Source of the DNA: Pseudomonadota bacterium
GTDB lineage: Bacteria; Pseudomonadota; Alphaproteobacteria; Micavibrionales; Micavibrionaceae
Assembly: GCA_029558635.1 (NCBI GenBank)
Contig: JAKQEE010000314.1
Coordinates: 62,001-126,000 of the forward strand
Length of the DNA: 64,000 bases
Direction of reading: 5' to 3'
Of the stretch, positions 26,036 to 35,077 are shown piece after piece. Within the stretch, counting starts at the first letter, position 1; each line of letters opens with the position of its first letter. A model generated the notes under the pieces. The model was given only the letters and a program-made list of their open reading frames with translations. It had not been told where the DNA came from and ran no database searches. The position numbers were made by a program, and so were the translations under genes.

Positions 26036-27436
26036 ATGGGTATATTCTCTTTCTCTTCAAAACCTGCTCGCCAAAACGTCGAGACACCATCGACAGCCGA
26101 TCAAACGATTGAAATCGGCGGATGCACGGTTACGTGCGAGGATGTCGAGCGTCTGTTTGCTTTGGTTGCGGAAGGTAAATTCAATCAAGCTGCCAAGCTG
26201 GCTGAAAGTTACAATCTTGAGAGCATTAAAGACTCGATCAAAAAATCCCAAGCCCAGTTTCAGGACGATCTGGAAAAAACCGTTTCCCTGTCGGTCAATA
26301 TCAACGAAGCCAGCGCATACGGCGCAAAACTCAACCGCATTGCAATGGACATCAATCATCGGTCCCAAGGGATGGCGGCGGCTGTCGAAGAGCTTTCCGC
26401 CTCTTCCGGCTCTATTCTGGATGCTTCGCAAAATGCATCTCATTTGACCGAGCAGATGCTCCAAAACGTCCATGAAGGGACTGCGGCTTCCTCTTCTTTG
26501 CAGCAAGCCAATAATGAAATCGAGCGGGTTGTCACCGACACCGGAGAGAAAGTTGAAGAGCTGGTCAGAAGCACCGAGGAAATTCACCGCATTTTGCGCA
26601 TGATCACCGAGATTTCGGAAAAGACCAAACTACTCTCGCTAAACGCTACGATTGAAGCTGCCCGTGCGGGCGAAGCCGGAAAGGGTTTTGCGGTTGTGGC
26701 CAGCGAAGTGAAAAGTCTGGCTGAACAAACCGCTGCATCCGCCGACGACATCAAGAAAAAAGTCGAAAGCCTGACCAATGTCACGCAAGAGATTTCCGAG
26801 TTGATGGTCGGCGTTTCCCGCGCGGTTACGACCGGACGGGACAAGCTAGAGGCCAATCAAGCTGCCATCCATAACATCCAGGGTAACTCGGAACAGGTTT
26901 CTCACCAGATGAGTGATATTCTGAACATTCTCAGAGATCAGGACCAAGCCGTGAGCGAAATTTCGGGGAACGTCAATAACATTGCCAATATGACCAGTGA
27001 TACCGTCGAACTTATTGAATCAACCCTGTCTTCCATGGACAAGGCCGAGGTGACTCTGGTCGAATTGTTGGGCCATTACCCCTCGTTCGAACTTACACAT
27101 ACCACTATCAATCTGGCCAAGTCCGACCACGTGATCTGGAAGAAACGCTTGTACAGCATGGCGGCTGGTCATGCCAAACTCGATCCAAACTCTTTGGCCG
27201 ACCACAAATCCTGCCGTCTCGGGAAATGGTATTATTCGGATGCCTCATCTCCTTATAAGAATCTTCAGGCGTTCAAGGACATCGAAAAACACCATATCGA
27301 GGTCCATAAACACGGGATTGAGGCTGCGCGCAAATATACAGCCCACGATCTTGATGGTGCGCTGGAGGAGATCGAACAAGCGGACAAATCTTCGGTCGAC
27401 GTTCTTCGCTATCTCGACGATCTCAGCAAAAGCTAG
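26036..27436 (+). CDS. Soluble methyl-accepting chemotaxis protein with CZB domain
   Basis: A 466-residue cytoplasmic chemoreceptor; the ATG at 26036 ([13 protein letters not shown]) has GGGG upstream, while the longer open frame has none. No membrane segment is present. Residues of about 35-90 form a short N-terminal helical part, then the signalling domain with the hairpin tip [20 protein letters not shown] and [19 protein letters not shown]. The C-terminal chemoreceptor zinc-binding (CZB) domain shows [25 protein letters not shown] and [13 protein letters not shown], giving the 3-His/1-Cys zinc site. CZB proteins sense zinc or hypochlorous acid and often act on motility or c-di-GMP. It lies directly before flhF. 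Confidence 0.9.
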   Translation: MGIFSFSSKPARQNVETPSTADQTIEIGGCTVTCEDVERLFALVAEGKFNQAAKLAESYNLESIKDSIKKSQAQFQDDLEKTVSLSVNINEASAYGAKLNRIAMDINHRSQGMAAAVEELSASSGSILDASQNASHLTEQMLQNVHEGTAASSSLQQANNEIERVVTDTGEKVEELVRSTEEIHRILRMITEISEKTKLLSLNATIEAARAGEAGKGFAVVASEVKSLAEQTAASADDIKKKVESLTNVTQEISELMVGVSRAVTTGRDKLEANQAAIHNIQGNSEQVSHQMSDILNILRDQDQAVSEISGNVNNIANMTSDTVELIESTLSSMDKAEVTLVELLGHYPSFELTHTTINLAKSDHVIWKKRLYSMAAGHAKLDPNSLADHKSCRLGKWYYSDASSPYKNLQAFKDIEKHHIEVHKHGIEAARKYTAHDLDGALEEIEQADKSSVDVLRYLDDLSKS

Positions 27437-27462
27437 AACTTTTCCGGCTGTTAAAACGCATT

Positions 27463-27478
27463 AATCTTTGATTAACTT
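27463..27478 (+). promoter_or_regulatory. CtrA-type box upstream of flhF
   Basis: TTAATCTTTGATTAAC is an exact TTAA-N7-TTAAC match, 97 bases before the flhF ATG. It shares the continuation TTAACTTTTTT with the box at 24821. A second, one-mismatch copy (TTAA-N7-TAAT) overlaps just upstream at 27453. Confidence 0.7.
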
Positions 27479-27574
27479 TTTTATGATGAGATGGCAGGAT
27501 CTCCGCATATTCTGCTGGTCAGAGAGTCGCGTCTTGACTATACTATAAGCGAATCAAGTCTGGAATTCTCTCCA

Positions 27575-28648
27575 ATGCGACTCAAGTCGTTTTATGCAAA
27601 AACAATGACCGAAGCAATGCAGATGGTACGCGAAAGTCTTGGCGAGGACGCTATCATTATAGCCACTCGTGAAGAGAACGGGGGCAAATCCGTCCGCGTT
27701 ACTGCTGCTATTGAAGAACAGGACCTCTCGCCTTCCGCCAAGGCGCGTGCCATTGCGTTTGAATTGGGTCATGATATGGGCGGCCACGATGTGGCGGGTG
27801 ACACTGACTGGCTCCAATATGACGACGAGCAGGAACAAGACGGCTCCCTGACTGAAGCGATTATTGACACCCTCTTGAAACATGGCGCACCGGAAGATGT
27901 TCTCGACCAGATTGTCAATTGCGCCGAAGTTTTGAATGTTGATGAACCGTCGATTGCCTTTATCGGTGCCCTTGACGAATTGTTCAGCTTCACCCCTCTT
28001 CCCGACCGTGCCTATAAAAAGGCGTTGATGTTTGTTGGGCCTCCGGGATCGGGCAAAACTTTGGCTCTTGCAAAACAGGCCGCGCGGGCCGTGATTGAAG
28101 GCCTTAGCGTTGCTGTTATTTCCGCCGACACCCTGCGGGCAGGTGGGATCGAGCAGCTTCAGGCCTTTACCAAGCTTCTTGAAATTGATCTCAAGACCGC
28201 GCGCACTGCCGCCGACCTCAAGAAATCCATCGAAGCGGCGCAGGGCAAAGACCAAATCCTGATCGACACGTTCGGCATCAATCCGTTTTCTCCGGATAAC
28301 ATGACTGCTCTGGCGCGCCTGATCGCGGCGGGCAACATCGAGCCTGTTCTGGTGATTGCCGGCGCGGGCGATGCCGAAGAAACCGGCGAGATGGCGCGAA
28401 TCTTTTCCGCTCTGGGCGTACGCCGCATGGTGGCTACGCGACTTGATATGGCGCGCCGTCTTGGCGGACTACTGGCTGCAGCGCAACAGGGCGGACTTAG
28501 CTTTGCCGAAGCGTCTACATCCTCCGGTGTGGCCGACGGATTTGAACCTCTTTCTCCGCGTAAACTTGCATCTTACTTCTTCAAATCCGAATCTGGAACC
28601 CAGACTCAAAATAAGACTTCCCTTTCCCGCCAAAAAACGACAGGATGA
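27575..28648 (+). CDS. flhF: Flagellar biosynthesis GTPase FlhF
   Basis: A 357-residue SRP-type GTPase that places the flagellum at the cell pole. The start at 27575 gives MRLKSFYAKTMTEAMQMVRE, the usual FlhF N-terminus; 28 residues upstream in frame are not conserved. After a low-complexity B domain, the NG domain has VGPPGSGKTLALAK (P-loop near residue 154), SADTLRAGGIEQLQAFTKLL and a G3 region DTFGINPF that departs from the usual DTAGxxP. The C-terminal part (VRRMVATRLDMARRLGGLL) matches the family. It overlaps flhG by four bases. An exact CtrA-type box precedes it. Confidence 0.92.
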   Translation: MRLKSFYAKTMTEAMQMVRESLGEDAIIIATREENGGKSVRVTAAIEEQDLSPSAKARAIAFELGHDMGGHDVAGDTDWLQYDDEQEQDGSLTEAIIDTLLKHGAPEDVLDQIVNCAEVLNVDEPSIAFIGALDELFSFTPLPDRAYKKALMFVGPPGSGKTLALAKQAARAVIEGLSVAVISADTLRAGGIEQLQAFTKLLEIDLKTARTAADLKKSIEAAQGKDQILIDTFGINPFSPDNMTALARLIAAGNIEPVLVIAGAGDAEETGEMARIFSALGVRRMVATRLDMARRLGGLLAAAQQGGLSFAEASTSSGVADGFEPLSPRKLASYFFKSESGTQTQNKTSLSRQKTTG

Positions 28649-29505
28649 CGATGATGGCTACCGATACGAAAACCACTCAGGACACGACGACCGAATTTTC
28701 AGGGTCAGGCTCTTTCCCTCGCGGCAAGAACATCATTGCTGTTGCCTCCGGCAAAGGGGGAGTTGGCAAAACCTTCTTCTCGATCTCGCTGGCTCACGCC
28801 CTCAGCCGAATGGGGAAAAATGTTTTGCTGTTTGATGGCGACCTTGGACTTGCCAACGTTGACGTCCAGCTCGGGCTGATGCCAAAGCGCGATCTTAACG
28901 ATGTCATCCGCGGACGCCTCTCCCTTGATAAGGTTGTTCAGCGCTACGAGGATGGTGGATTCGACATTATCGCCGGTCGCTCCGGTCAGGCTTCGCTTTC
29001 GGCTTTGCCAAGCCAGCGTCTGGCTATGCTCCGCGATCAATTGATCGAATTGTCGGATGCGTATGACGCCATCATCATCGACCTTGGGGCAGGTGTTGAC
29101 CGCACAGTGAGGATGTTCTCGGCTTCCGCCACCCGCACCTTGCTCGTCTCGACCGATGAACCGACCTCTTTGACGGACGCCTATGCGTTTATCAAGCTTG
29201 GGTCCGCCGCCGGTATGTCCAAAAACGTGTCCATCGTTGTCAATATGGCTTCGAGCAAGACCGAAGGTGAGAAGACCTATAAAACTCTTCTCAAGGCTTG
29301 CGAAAACTTCTTGCGCCTGTCGCCGCCACTGGCCGGCATGGTCCGTCAGGATCCGAAGGTCAAGGAAACGATCCGTCACCAGACACCCCTTCTGACCCGC
29401 TCCCCCAACTGCGACGCGGCAGGGGACATTGAAAAAATCGCCCAATACGCGTTCAAGGAAATGGTCGAGGAAGGCCGCGCCATGGCCAAGGCCGCGCGCG
29501 GGTAA
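28645..29505 (+). CDS. flhG: MinD-like ATPase FlhG (FleN/YlxH)
   Basis: A 286-residue ParA/MinD ATPase that limits flagellar number together with FlhF. The deviant Walker A KGGVGKT begins near residue 37 (IIAVASGKGGVGKTFFSISL). DGDLGLANVDVQLGLMPKRD follows, then IIDLGAGVDRTVRMF, and VSTDEPTSLTDAYAFIKL is the switch region. The ATGA overlap with flhF shows coupling. The C-terminal amphipathic helix that anchors MinD-like proteins to membrane is suggested by the last 20 residues (YAFKEMVEEGRAMAKAA). Confidence 0.93.
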   Translation: MTMMATDTKTTQDTTTEFSGSGSFPRGKNIIAVASGKGGVGKTFFSISLAHALSRMGKNVLLFDGDLGLANVDVQLGLMPKRDLNDVIRGRLSLDKVVQRYEDGGFDIIAGRSGQASLSALPSQRLAMLRDQLIELSDAYDAIIIDLGAGVDRTVRMFSASATRTLLVSTDEPTSLTDAYAFIKLGSAAGMSKNVSIVVNMASSKTEGEKTYKTLLKACENFLRLSPPLAGMVRQDPKVKETIRHQTPLLTRSPNCDAAGDIEKIAQYAFKEMVEEGRAMAKAARG

Positions 29506-29519
29506 TTCCTCCTGCTTTT

Positions 29520-29535
29520 GGGCAGTTTTGGGGCT
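29520..29535 (+). promoter_or_regulatory. Weak sigma-54-like element before the FliK-like gene
   Basis: GG at 29521-29522 and GC at 29533-29534 are separated by exactly ten bases (GGGCAGTTTTGGGGCT), 30 bases before the ATG at 29566. The -24 half keeps GGCA, but the -12 half (GGGGC) departs from TTGC, so this is only a candidate. Confidence 0.3.
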
Positions 29536-29565
29536 TCATTTATAAATTTTCTGGTATAATGGGGC

Positions 29566-31563
29566 ATGTCCACGGGTCCGACCTCTTTTTTGCCGCCGAC
29601 GCAGACCGCCAAAAGTGCCAAAGCCGCCGTTCAAGCGGTTGCGGTGCGTTTGATTTCGGTTCCTTCCACCCTTCAGAACAATATCTCCCCCGTACGGGTC
29701 GAAGGCACGGTGGCCGGACAAGAACCTGACGGATCTTTGGTTGTCGAGACCGAGCGCGGTATTGTCCAATTGATCCTCAAGGACAAGCAAGGACTACCCA
29801 AGGGGATGCGTCTGGAGATTGACATTCCCGCCGGACGCGCGCCGCAAAATGCCGCGATCCGTGCCGCACCGCCGCCCCCTGAAGCTGCGCCGACACTTTC
29901 CCAACAGATCAGGTTAGACACGCCACTTACCTCGTTGGAACGCAACGTGAATCTGGACAGCGAGACTCTTGATGTCGTGATCCAGTCACGCTCCACCGCG
30001 CTTCAACCGCCTGTGTCCAATGCCGCGTCACGGATTGCGGGTGGGGAGTTACAATTGGGCCAGTTTGTTCGCCTTATTCCCATTCCGCCCAATGCGGCGG
30101 CAAACGCCCTTGCAAATCCTGTTACAACATTACCGCAAACCGGCAACACCACTTTTGGCGCGCCGTTTTCCACTTCCTCCTTCCCTGCACTTACGGCTTC
30201 GGCGTCTATCGAGCCTGTTTTGAGTGCATTGGTGAGTAATATTCAAAGCCTCCCTGCATCCGACACCGCTTTGCGGCCGCAATTGGTGACATTGCTGTCC
30301 CGCATTTCGGTTCCTCCTACGCTGCAATCCAGCCCAAATTCAGCCACACAACAATTGATTCAAAATATCAATAGAATTCTTCAATCCCCTGAAGCTCAAC
30401 AGATTATTCAGTCCGCACAAAACCCCGCCGTCGCAAGTGGCGCGTCAGCTACGCCGCGCAGCTTTAATCCGACCGTGCCGATTGATGTGCAGATATTAGG
30501 GTTCCAGAATAGCGCCGCTTCAACCACTCCCGCTTCACAGCTGCAAGCAAATGCCACCGCGCCTTTGTCCCTCCCCCTCACTGGGACACCGCGGACAGCT
30601 GGTGCGACCCAATCCGCACCCGCTGCGACTTTAATCATTTCATCTCAGTCGGTTAGCCCAACATCTCAAAGCTCTACCGCCATTACGATTGCGCAAGTGG
30701 TCGGGCAAAGCGCCGAAGGGTTGCCTGTGGTCGCGGTCCCTGCACCAGCATCGGGCATGATCCAGAATTATGTGATGCAGTTTGCCGCGCAAAACATTCA
30801 GGTTCCCGCGTCACCTGACGCTGCGTCCGCGCCGCTGCTGATGTCGATTTTACCTCAGAATCCCTCCACATCCGCATCCCATGGCATTGCAAGCTGGGGA
30901 GCATTGCAAGAGTTGTTTTTTGCACTGAACGAATTGCCGATGCAAGGGGGCGTTGCGGCATCGGCTGCGCAATCTTTGGCCGGAATTTTGCCCTCACCAG
31001 CCCAGCCGCATAACCTTGGTGCGATGGCGCTGTTTTTCCTCGCGATGGTGAAGTCAGGCGACATCGACAGTTGGATGCCGCAAAACGCGCTCGATATTCT
31101 CCGGCAGACGACTCGCGGGAATGGTATTCTGAAAAGTGCGGCCGATGATATGGTTGCCACCTCCAAAACCCAGGGCATGGCAATGCCGCATGACTGGCGC
31201 GGTGTGACGATCCCCCTGCTTTGGGAGCAGCAAATTCACAAAATTCCGCTTTACTATAAACATCTACCCGACGAGGGGGCAGAAAACGAAGAGCGCAAGA
31301 AACGCCGCCTTCGCTTCCTGTTTGATCTGAACCTGTCGCGCATGGGCGGGGTTCAGGTGGACGGATTTATGGAAGCCCAGAAGCTCGACCTGATCGTGCG
31401 AACCAAATCGCCGCTGAGCCCCCCGATGCAATCGCGCATGAAACAACTTTATGCGGGGGCGGTCGAGCGGTCGAACCTCACCGGAGAGCTGAGCTTCCAA
31501 TTCAAGCCCGAGCACTGGGTGGATTTTTCCCAGCCTTTGGAAATGGCCAGTGTAGAAGCCTGA
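29566..31563 (+). CDS. FliK-like hook-length control family protein
   Basis: A 665-residue protein. Residues of about 30-100 form a beta-rich N-terminal part (SPVRVEGTVAGQEPDGSLVV, GIVQLILKDKQGLPKGMRLE). The middle, about 110-480, is low complexity (Pro, Ala, Ser, Gln, Thr) like the ruler region of FliK. The C-terminal domain (about 540-655) contains RRLRFLFDLNLSRMGGVQVD, LDLIVRTKSPLSPPMQSRM and SNLTGELSFQF, the sheet-helix pattern of FliK C-terminal domains that contact FlhB. A second, more canonical fliK is at 53592, so this is a paralogue. It follows flhG by 60 bases. The hook-length role is inferred. Confidence 0.6.
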   Translation: MSTGPTSFLPPTQTAKSAKAAVQAVAVRLISVPSTLQNNISPVRVEGTVAGQEPDGSLVVETERGIVQLILKDKQGLPKGMRLEIDIPAGRAPQNAAIRAAPPPPEAAPTLSQQIRLDTPLTSLERNVNLDSETLDVVIQSRSTALQPPVSNAASRIAGGELQLGQFVRLIPIPPNAAANALANPVTTLPQTGNTTFGAPFSTSSFPALTASASIEPVLSALVSNIQSLPASDTALRPQLVTLLSRISVPPTLQSSPNSATQQLIQNINRILQSPEAQQIIQSAQNPAVASGASATPRSFNPTVPIDVQILGFQNSAASTTPASQLQANATAPLSLPLTGTPRTAGATQSAPAATLIISSQSVSPTSQSSTAITIAQVVGQSAEGLPVVAVPAPASGMIQNYVMQFAAQNIQVPASPDAASAPLLMSILPQNPSTSASHGIASWGALQELFFALNELPMQGGVAASAAQSLAGILPSPAQPHNLGAMALFFLAMVKSGDIDSWMPQNALDILRQTTRGNGILKSAADDMVATSKTQGMAMPHDWRGVTIPLLWEQQIHKIPLYYKHLPDEGAENEERKKRRLRFLFDLNLSRMGGVQVDGFMEAQKLDLIVRTKSPLSPPMQSRMKQLYAGAVERSNLTGELSFQFKPEHWVDFSQPLEMASVEA

Positions 31564-31664
31564 TTTTTCTTACTTTTTAGCTTTTTGGGGTAGTTTTTCC
31601 TTGCAATCCCCTTGGGACGTGGTAGAAAAGCCGTCTATTTTAGACCGGAAAGGGGTGATTTTAG

Positions 31665-31871
31665 TTGGTAACCGTATCTGTTCGTGACAATAACGTCGAG
31701 CAAGCTCTTCGCGTATTGAAGAAAAAAATGCAGCGTGAAGGTATCTTCCGTGAGATGAAAATGCGTCGCGATTTCGAGAAACCTTCCGAGAAGAAAAAAC
31801 GCGAAAAAGCCGAATCCGTTCGTCGTTGGCGTAAGCTGGACCGTAAGCGCAAAGAGCGTCAGGGTTTCTAA
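31665..31871 (+). CDS. rpsU: Small ribosomal subunit protein bS21
   Basis: A 68-residue basic protein that is nearly canonical: [18 protein letters not shown], then [20 protein letters not shown] and a Lys/Arg-rich end. It starts with TTG at 31665, with AGGGGTGA seven bases upstream; no ATG or GTG gives the right N-terminus. bS21 lies near the anti-Shine-Dalgarno end of 16S rRNA and helps initiation. It is followed by a clear terminator and sits alone between flagellar genes. Confidence 0.96.
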   Translation: MVTVSVRDNNVEQALRVLKKKMQREGIFREMKMRRDFEKPSEKKKREKAESVRRWRKLDRKRKERQGF

Positions 31872-31911
31872 TTCTGGGGTTTAAGTTCATTCGGACTAAC
31901 CGCTAAAAATC

Positions 31912-31937
31912 AAAACCGCCTTACGAGGCGGTTTTTT
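31912..31937 (+). terminator. Rho-independent terminator after rpsU
   Basis: AAAACCGCC and GGCGGTTTT form a perfect nine-pair stem with loop TTACGA, ending in a run of six T. Confidence 0.93.
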
Positions 31938-32018
31938 GTATTTGATGAAAAAGTGATTGTTTTTCGTAATTTTGAAACCTATGATCGTGTGTCACCAAAA
32001 ATATATAGGGAGAATTTC

Positions 32019-32306
32019 ATGACTCTGGACAAGCAAAAGGCCATAGCTGAATATGCCACTGAGGTTTTTAATAACCAAGATTACGACTTACAAAAACTCG
32101 AAATCAGACGGGCTGTCTATGCGGCTTCCGGTATGTTCTGGTGGAGCGTTGATCAAGAGGTAGGTCAAAACTTTATTCTAGAGTATGCCAGTGTTGCTTC
32201 AGGCGATAATCTCGACACGATCCTTCGGGTTAAAGATAAACTCAATTCCCTGCGTGACACCTCCCATCACCGCCGACAGCTTGAGCATTACCTTCTATCC
32301 CTGTAA
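32019..32306 (+). CDS. Hypothetical helical protein, 95 residues
   Basis: The start at 32019 (MTLDKQKAIAEYATEVFNNQ) has GGGAGA eight bases upstream. The chain is helical and soluble and carries two adjacent tryptophans (AASGMFWWSVDQEVGQNF). The C-terminal helix is charged (LRDTSHHRRQLEHYLLSL). Base composition is more AT-rich than the flanking flagellar genes, so it may be accessory. It lies between the rpsU terminator and the convergent fliR. No family was recognised. Confidence 0.5.
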   Translation: MTLDKQKAIAEYATEVFNNQDYDLQKLEIRRAVYAASGMFWWSVDQEVGQNFILEYASVASGDNLDTILRVKDKLNSLRDTSHHRRQLEHYLLSL

Positions 32307-32314
32307 ATTTCCGG

Positions 32315-33088
32315 TTATTTCGCCGTGAGGAAAATCGAGATTCCCTCGCCGAACCAGTTGAGCCAGAAGAGCATCATGGTTGAGCAAACCATCGCGAACG
32401 TGACGAGTGCCAACCAGATTTGGATGGGGATCGAGATCATAAAAACCTGAACCTGTGGCATCAGTTTCGACATCACGCCCATACCGATATAGAGCATCAG
32501 GACCAGCACCAGAAACGGTGCGGTCATCTGGATTCCGATCAGGAAGGCCAATGACACTTCCTTGACCAGCAACCCCGCCATGCTGCCGACATCGGGGATT
32601 TCGCCCAGCGGGAAGAGTTCATAGCTGCGGATCATCGCCAAAAAAATCAGCTGGTGCATATCGGTGACGAAGAGGAGCAAGGTTCCCGCCAGTGTGATAA
32701 ACGCCCCCACGACCGACCCCTGCCCTGCAAAGGCGGGGTTAAAGAGTTGCGCGTTGGCGAGCGACGACTGGGTCGAGATCACCATACCGGCCACGTCCAG
32801 CGCGGCAAGCAACACCCTTGTCACCGTGCCGATAAACAATCCAGCGACAAATTCCATCAGAATGAGTGTGAACAGCATAAACGTGCCCGGCAAGGGCGAC
32901 GGGATTTTGGCCTGCAGATACGGGAATAACACAAAGGAAAACGCCAGCGCGAACATCAGGCGTATATTGGCGGGGACGTAGGCATTGCCGATCCCCGGCA
33001 TGATCATGATGGCCGTGCCCATGCGGACGAAGGTCAGCATAAACGCAAAAACGCCGGTGGTCAGAAAGGTCTGGAGGTCGCCGTTCAT
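32315..33088 (-). CDS. fliR: Flagellar export gate protein FliR
   Basis: A 257-residue inner-membrane protein of the FliPQR export gate. About six hydrophobic segments are visible, including VFAFMLTFVRMGTAIMIMPG, VPANIRLMFALAFSFVLFPY and MTAPFLVLVLMLYIGMGVMS, with the family pattern FNPAFAGQGSVVGAFITLAG. The C-terminal segment ends in FLTAK. It is the last gene of the flgB-flgC-fliE-fliQ-fliR run, 14 bases after fliQ. In many genomes flhB follows fliR; here it does not. Confidence 0.94.
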   Translation of the reverse strand: MNGDLQTFLTTGVFAFMLTFVRMGTAIMIMPGIGNAYVPANIRLMFALAFSFVLFPYLQAKIPSPLPGTFMLFTLILMEFVAGLFIGTVTRVLLAALDVAGMVISTQSSLANAQLFNPAFAGQGSVVGAFITLAGTLLLFVTDMHQLIFLAMIRSYELFPLGEIPDVGSMAGLLVKEVSLAFLIGIQMTAPFLVLVLMLYIGMGVMSKLMPQVQVFMISIPIQIWLALVTFAMVCSTMMLFWLNWFGEGISIFLTAK

Positions 33089-33102
33089 TCTGGCCCTCCT
33101 CT

Positions 33103-33369
33103 TTATTTAATCGCAACGATTTTGTCGGCGAGCATATTCATAAATTCGATCAGAGTAACAGTCATAGCCGGTAAACCGACAAAAATCGCGAAGAAGATGG
33201 CCAGAATTTTGGGAACGAAAACGAGGGTTACTTCCTGAATTTGCGTCAAGGCCTGAACCAATGCCACCGCCGTGCCGACCACCAGTCCCACGAGCATGAC
33301 GGGGGCGCTCAGCTCAATGCTCAGCATAATCGATTCGCGCACAAGGTCGATGACTTCGGTTTCGTCCAT
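33103..33369 (-). CDS. fliQ: Flagellar export gate protein FliQ
   Basis: An 88-residue protein with two transmembrane helices (LSAPVMLVGLVVGTAVALVQ and ILAIFFAIFVGLPAMTVTLI). Between them the conserved ALTQIQEVTLVFVPK of FliQ is complete. Four copies per export gate are expected from known structures. It lies between fliE and fliR on the same transcript. Confidence 0.95.
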   Translation of the reverse strand: MDETEVIDLVRESIMLSIELSAPVMLVGLVVGTAVALVQALTQIQEVTLVFVPKILAIFFAIFVGLPAMTVTLIEFMNMLADKIVAIK

Positions 33370-33420
33370 AGGGGTATTCTAGGGGGATTCAGGATGCGAG
33401 GCAAAGGGATATTCGATAAA

Positions 33421-33747
33421 TTATATCGGCATACCCTGAATTTTGTTATAGGCCTCGACCGCAGCATCGCGCACAGCGACCACTGTATCAAGGGTCAGCT
33501 TGGCGGCGGTGACGGCCTGCGTAATGGCCAGCGGGTCCATCGTTCCGGCGATCCCTGCGGCGGATGCTTTTTCACCGGTTTTCATGGTCTGGATCGACGA
33601 ACGGGCCACATCTTCGAGCATATTGCCAAACGAAGCCTTGGGAACGGCGGCAGATTCCGACGACATGCCGTCCGAAGCGACAGCCGTTTTCGCCATATTC
33701 GCATAGGCGCTGGCGGCGGCGGCTGGGTTTGCAATCATATCGACCAT
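33421..33747 (-). CDS. fliE: Flagellar hook-basal body protein FliE
   Basis: A 108-residue helical protein that joins the MS ring and export gate to the rod. It has the FliE pattern FGNMLEDVARSSIQTMKTGE followed by DPLAITQAVTAAKLTLDTVV and the C-terminal AYNKIQGMPI. Length is typical. It lies between flgC and fliQ, the standard order. Confidence 0.94.
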   Translation of the reverse strand: MVDMIANPAAAASAYANMAKTAVASDGMSSESAAVPKASFGNMLEDVARSSIQTMKTGEKASAAGIAGTMDPLAITQAVTAAKLTLDTVVAVRDAAVEAYNKIQGMPI

Positions 33748-33788
33748 TTTGCTTTTCCTTCGATTCCTTTTATTCTACCACAAAAATC

Positions 33789-34202
33789 TTAACGCAACAT
33801 ATCAATCGTTTTCGATGCCATATCACGGGTTTGGGTATAAATCCCCATATTGGCCTCATAGGATTTCGATGCTTCGCGCATATCCAGTGCCTCAACCAGA
33901 CTGGTCACGTTCGGCATCAGGACGTACCCGTCCGCATCGGCGGCAGGGTGGCCCGGCATATATTTTTTAGGATAGTCCACACTGGTATCCTGTTCCACCT
34001 TGTCAACTGCTACCAGCTTTTCACCCATTTCACGGTCGAGCTGGTTTTTAAAGGTGATAGTTTTGCGGGTATAGGGTTTTTCCCCAGCTTTGGTCGGAGC
34101 GGTGTCAGCGTTGGCGACGTTCTGCGCAATGACGCGGACACGCTCGCTTTGCACTTTCATACCAGCGCCGGAGATTTTCATGGTTCCCATCAAGTCAGAC
34201 AT
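33789..34202 (-). CDS. flgC: Flagellar proximal rod protein FlgC
   Basis: A 137-residue rod protein. The N-terminal ISGAGMKVQSERVRVIAQNV (before ANADT) and the C-terminal SYEANMGIYTQTRDMASKTI match the helical ends that pack in the axial structure; the beta domain lies between them, with MPGHPAADADGYVLMPNVT. The gene follows flgB with a 20-base gap. Confidence 0.95.
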   Translation of the reverse strand: MSDLMGTMKISGAGMKVQSERVRVIAQNVANADTAPTKAGEKPYTRKTITFKNQLDREMGEKLVAVDKVEQDTSVDYPKKYMPGHPAADADGYVLMPNVTSLVEALDMREASKSYEANMGIYTQTRDMASKTIDMLR

Positions 34203-34222
34203 GGTTTCGTTCCTTCCCTATC

Positions 34223-34636
34223 CTACTGTTGCCGGCCCAAGGCTGTGCGCATCATGTCAACATTGTTGCGGTACAGGTTGATCATCAGACTGTAATCCAT
34301 CTGGTTCTGGCTGGCGCGGATCATCTGTTCTTCCAAAACAACCGCGTTGCCATCAGGTGCAACTTCATATGGAGTCTTGTTTTTGCCTTCCTTCGCTGGG
34401 ATAGCTTGATTGGGGGGGAGCATATGACCTGCCTCGCTGGTCGCCAGAGAAATACTTTTGTGATCTTGTGTGATTTTATCGACCATGCGACCGAAATCAA
34501 CTTTGTTCAGGTCTTGGGAGGTGTAGCCCGGCGTGTCGGCGTTGGCGACATTCTGGGAAATCACTTTCTGGCGTTCGGCCAGATAATTCATTTTTGCGCT
34601 CATAGCCTGAAACAGGCCGATATTTTCGATTGTCAT
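34223..34636 (-). CDS. flgB: Flagellar proximal rod protein FlgB
   Basis: A 137-residue rod protein starting MTIENIGLFQAMSAKMNYLA, with the axial motif ISQNVANADTPGYTSQDL and a C-terminal MIRASQNQMDYSLMINLYRN. It is the first gene of the minus-strand rod/export-gate run and is divergent from the FlhB-like gene, with 63 bases between the two ATGs. No sigma-54 pair with correct GG-N10-GC spacing was found in that short gap. Confidence 0.95.
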   Translation of the reverse strand: MTIENIGLFQAMSAKMNYLAERQKVISQNVANADTPGYTSQDLNKVDFGRMVDKITQDHKSISLATSEAGHMLPPNQAIPAKEGKNKTPYEVAPDGNAVVLEEQMIRASQNQMDYSLMINLYRNNVDMMRTALGRQQ

Positions 34637-34699
34637 GATCCTAACCCTTATGTTTATCTTGGATCGGTTTTTTACCCACCAGAGAGATTTGCCAAAACC

Positions 34700-35077
34700 A
34701 TGCCAGATGATCCTCCAAAACTCGATATTTCGGAAAACGGTTTAAGTGTTTCAAATACAAAGCAAAAACCGAAAAACCCGACCGCTGTGGCTATCGTTTC
34801 GGGGGATGAGAACGACCTGACCCCGCGGATTGCGGCGGCCGGCAGGGGAAAAATTGCCGAGCAGATTTTGCAGCTTGCTTTCGCCAACGGGGTCAAGGTG
34901 CGGGAAGACGCCGCTCTGGCTGAAATGCTCGCCAAAATCGAGCTGGAGAGCCCGATCCCCTCGGAAGCGTTTCTGGCGGTTGCCGAGGTCATGTCCTACG
35001 TCTATAAAGCCAATAATCAACCCAATCCGTTTGATGCGTTGCTTGACGCCTCAGCACCGCCAAAGGACAGTGAATAA
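34700..35077 (+). CDS. FlhB C-terminal-domain homologue (FhlB/FlhX type)
   Basis: A 125-residue soluble protein that matches the cytoplasmic export-switch domain of FlhB without its membrane part. KNPTAVAIVSGDENDLTPRI (the NPT of the FlhB NPTH autocleavage site is kept but His is replaced by Ala), AGRGKIAEQILQLAFANGVK, EDAALAEMLAKIELESPIPS and EAFLAVAEVMSYVYK follow the FlhB order. Stand-alone proteins of this kind are known as FhlB/FlhX and can substitute in part for the FlhB C-terminus. The ATG at 34700 is chosen because the longer upstream frame runs over flgB. It is coupled to fliO as TAATG. Confidence 0.82.
   Translation: MPDDPPKLDISENGLSVSNTKQKPKNPTAVAIVSGDENDLTPRIAAAGRGKIAEQILQLAFANGVKVREDAALAEMLAKIELESPIPSEAFLAVAEVMSYVYKANNQPNPFDALLDASAPPKDSE

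Noticed and set aside
34640..34700. Sigma-54 promoter for flgB in the gap to the FlhB-like gene
   Set aside because: TTGGCAAATC on the minus strand has no GC at the required ten-base distance.
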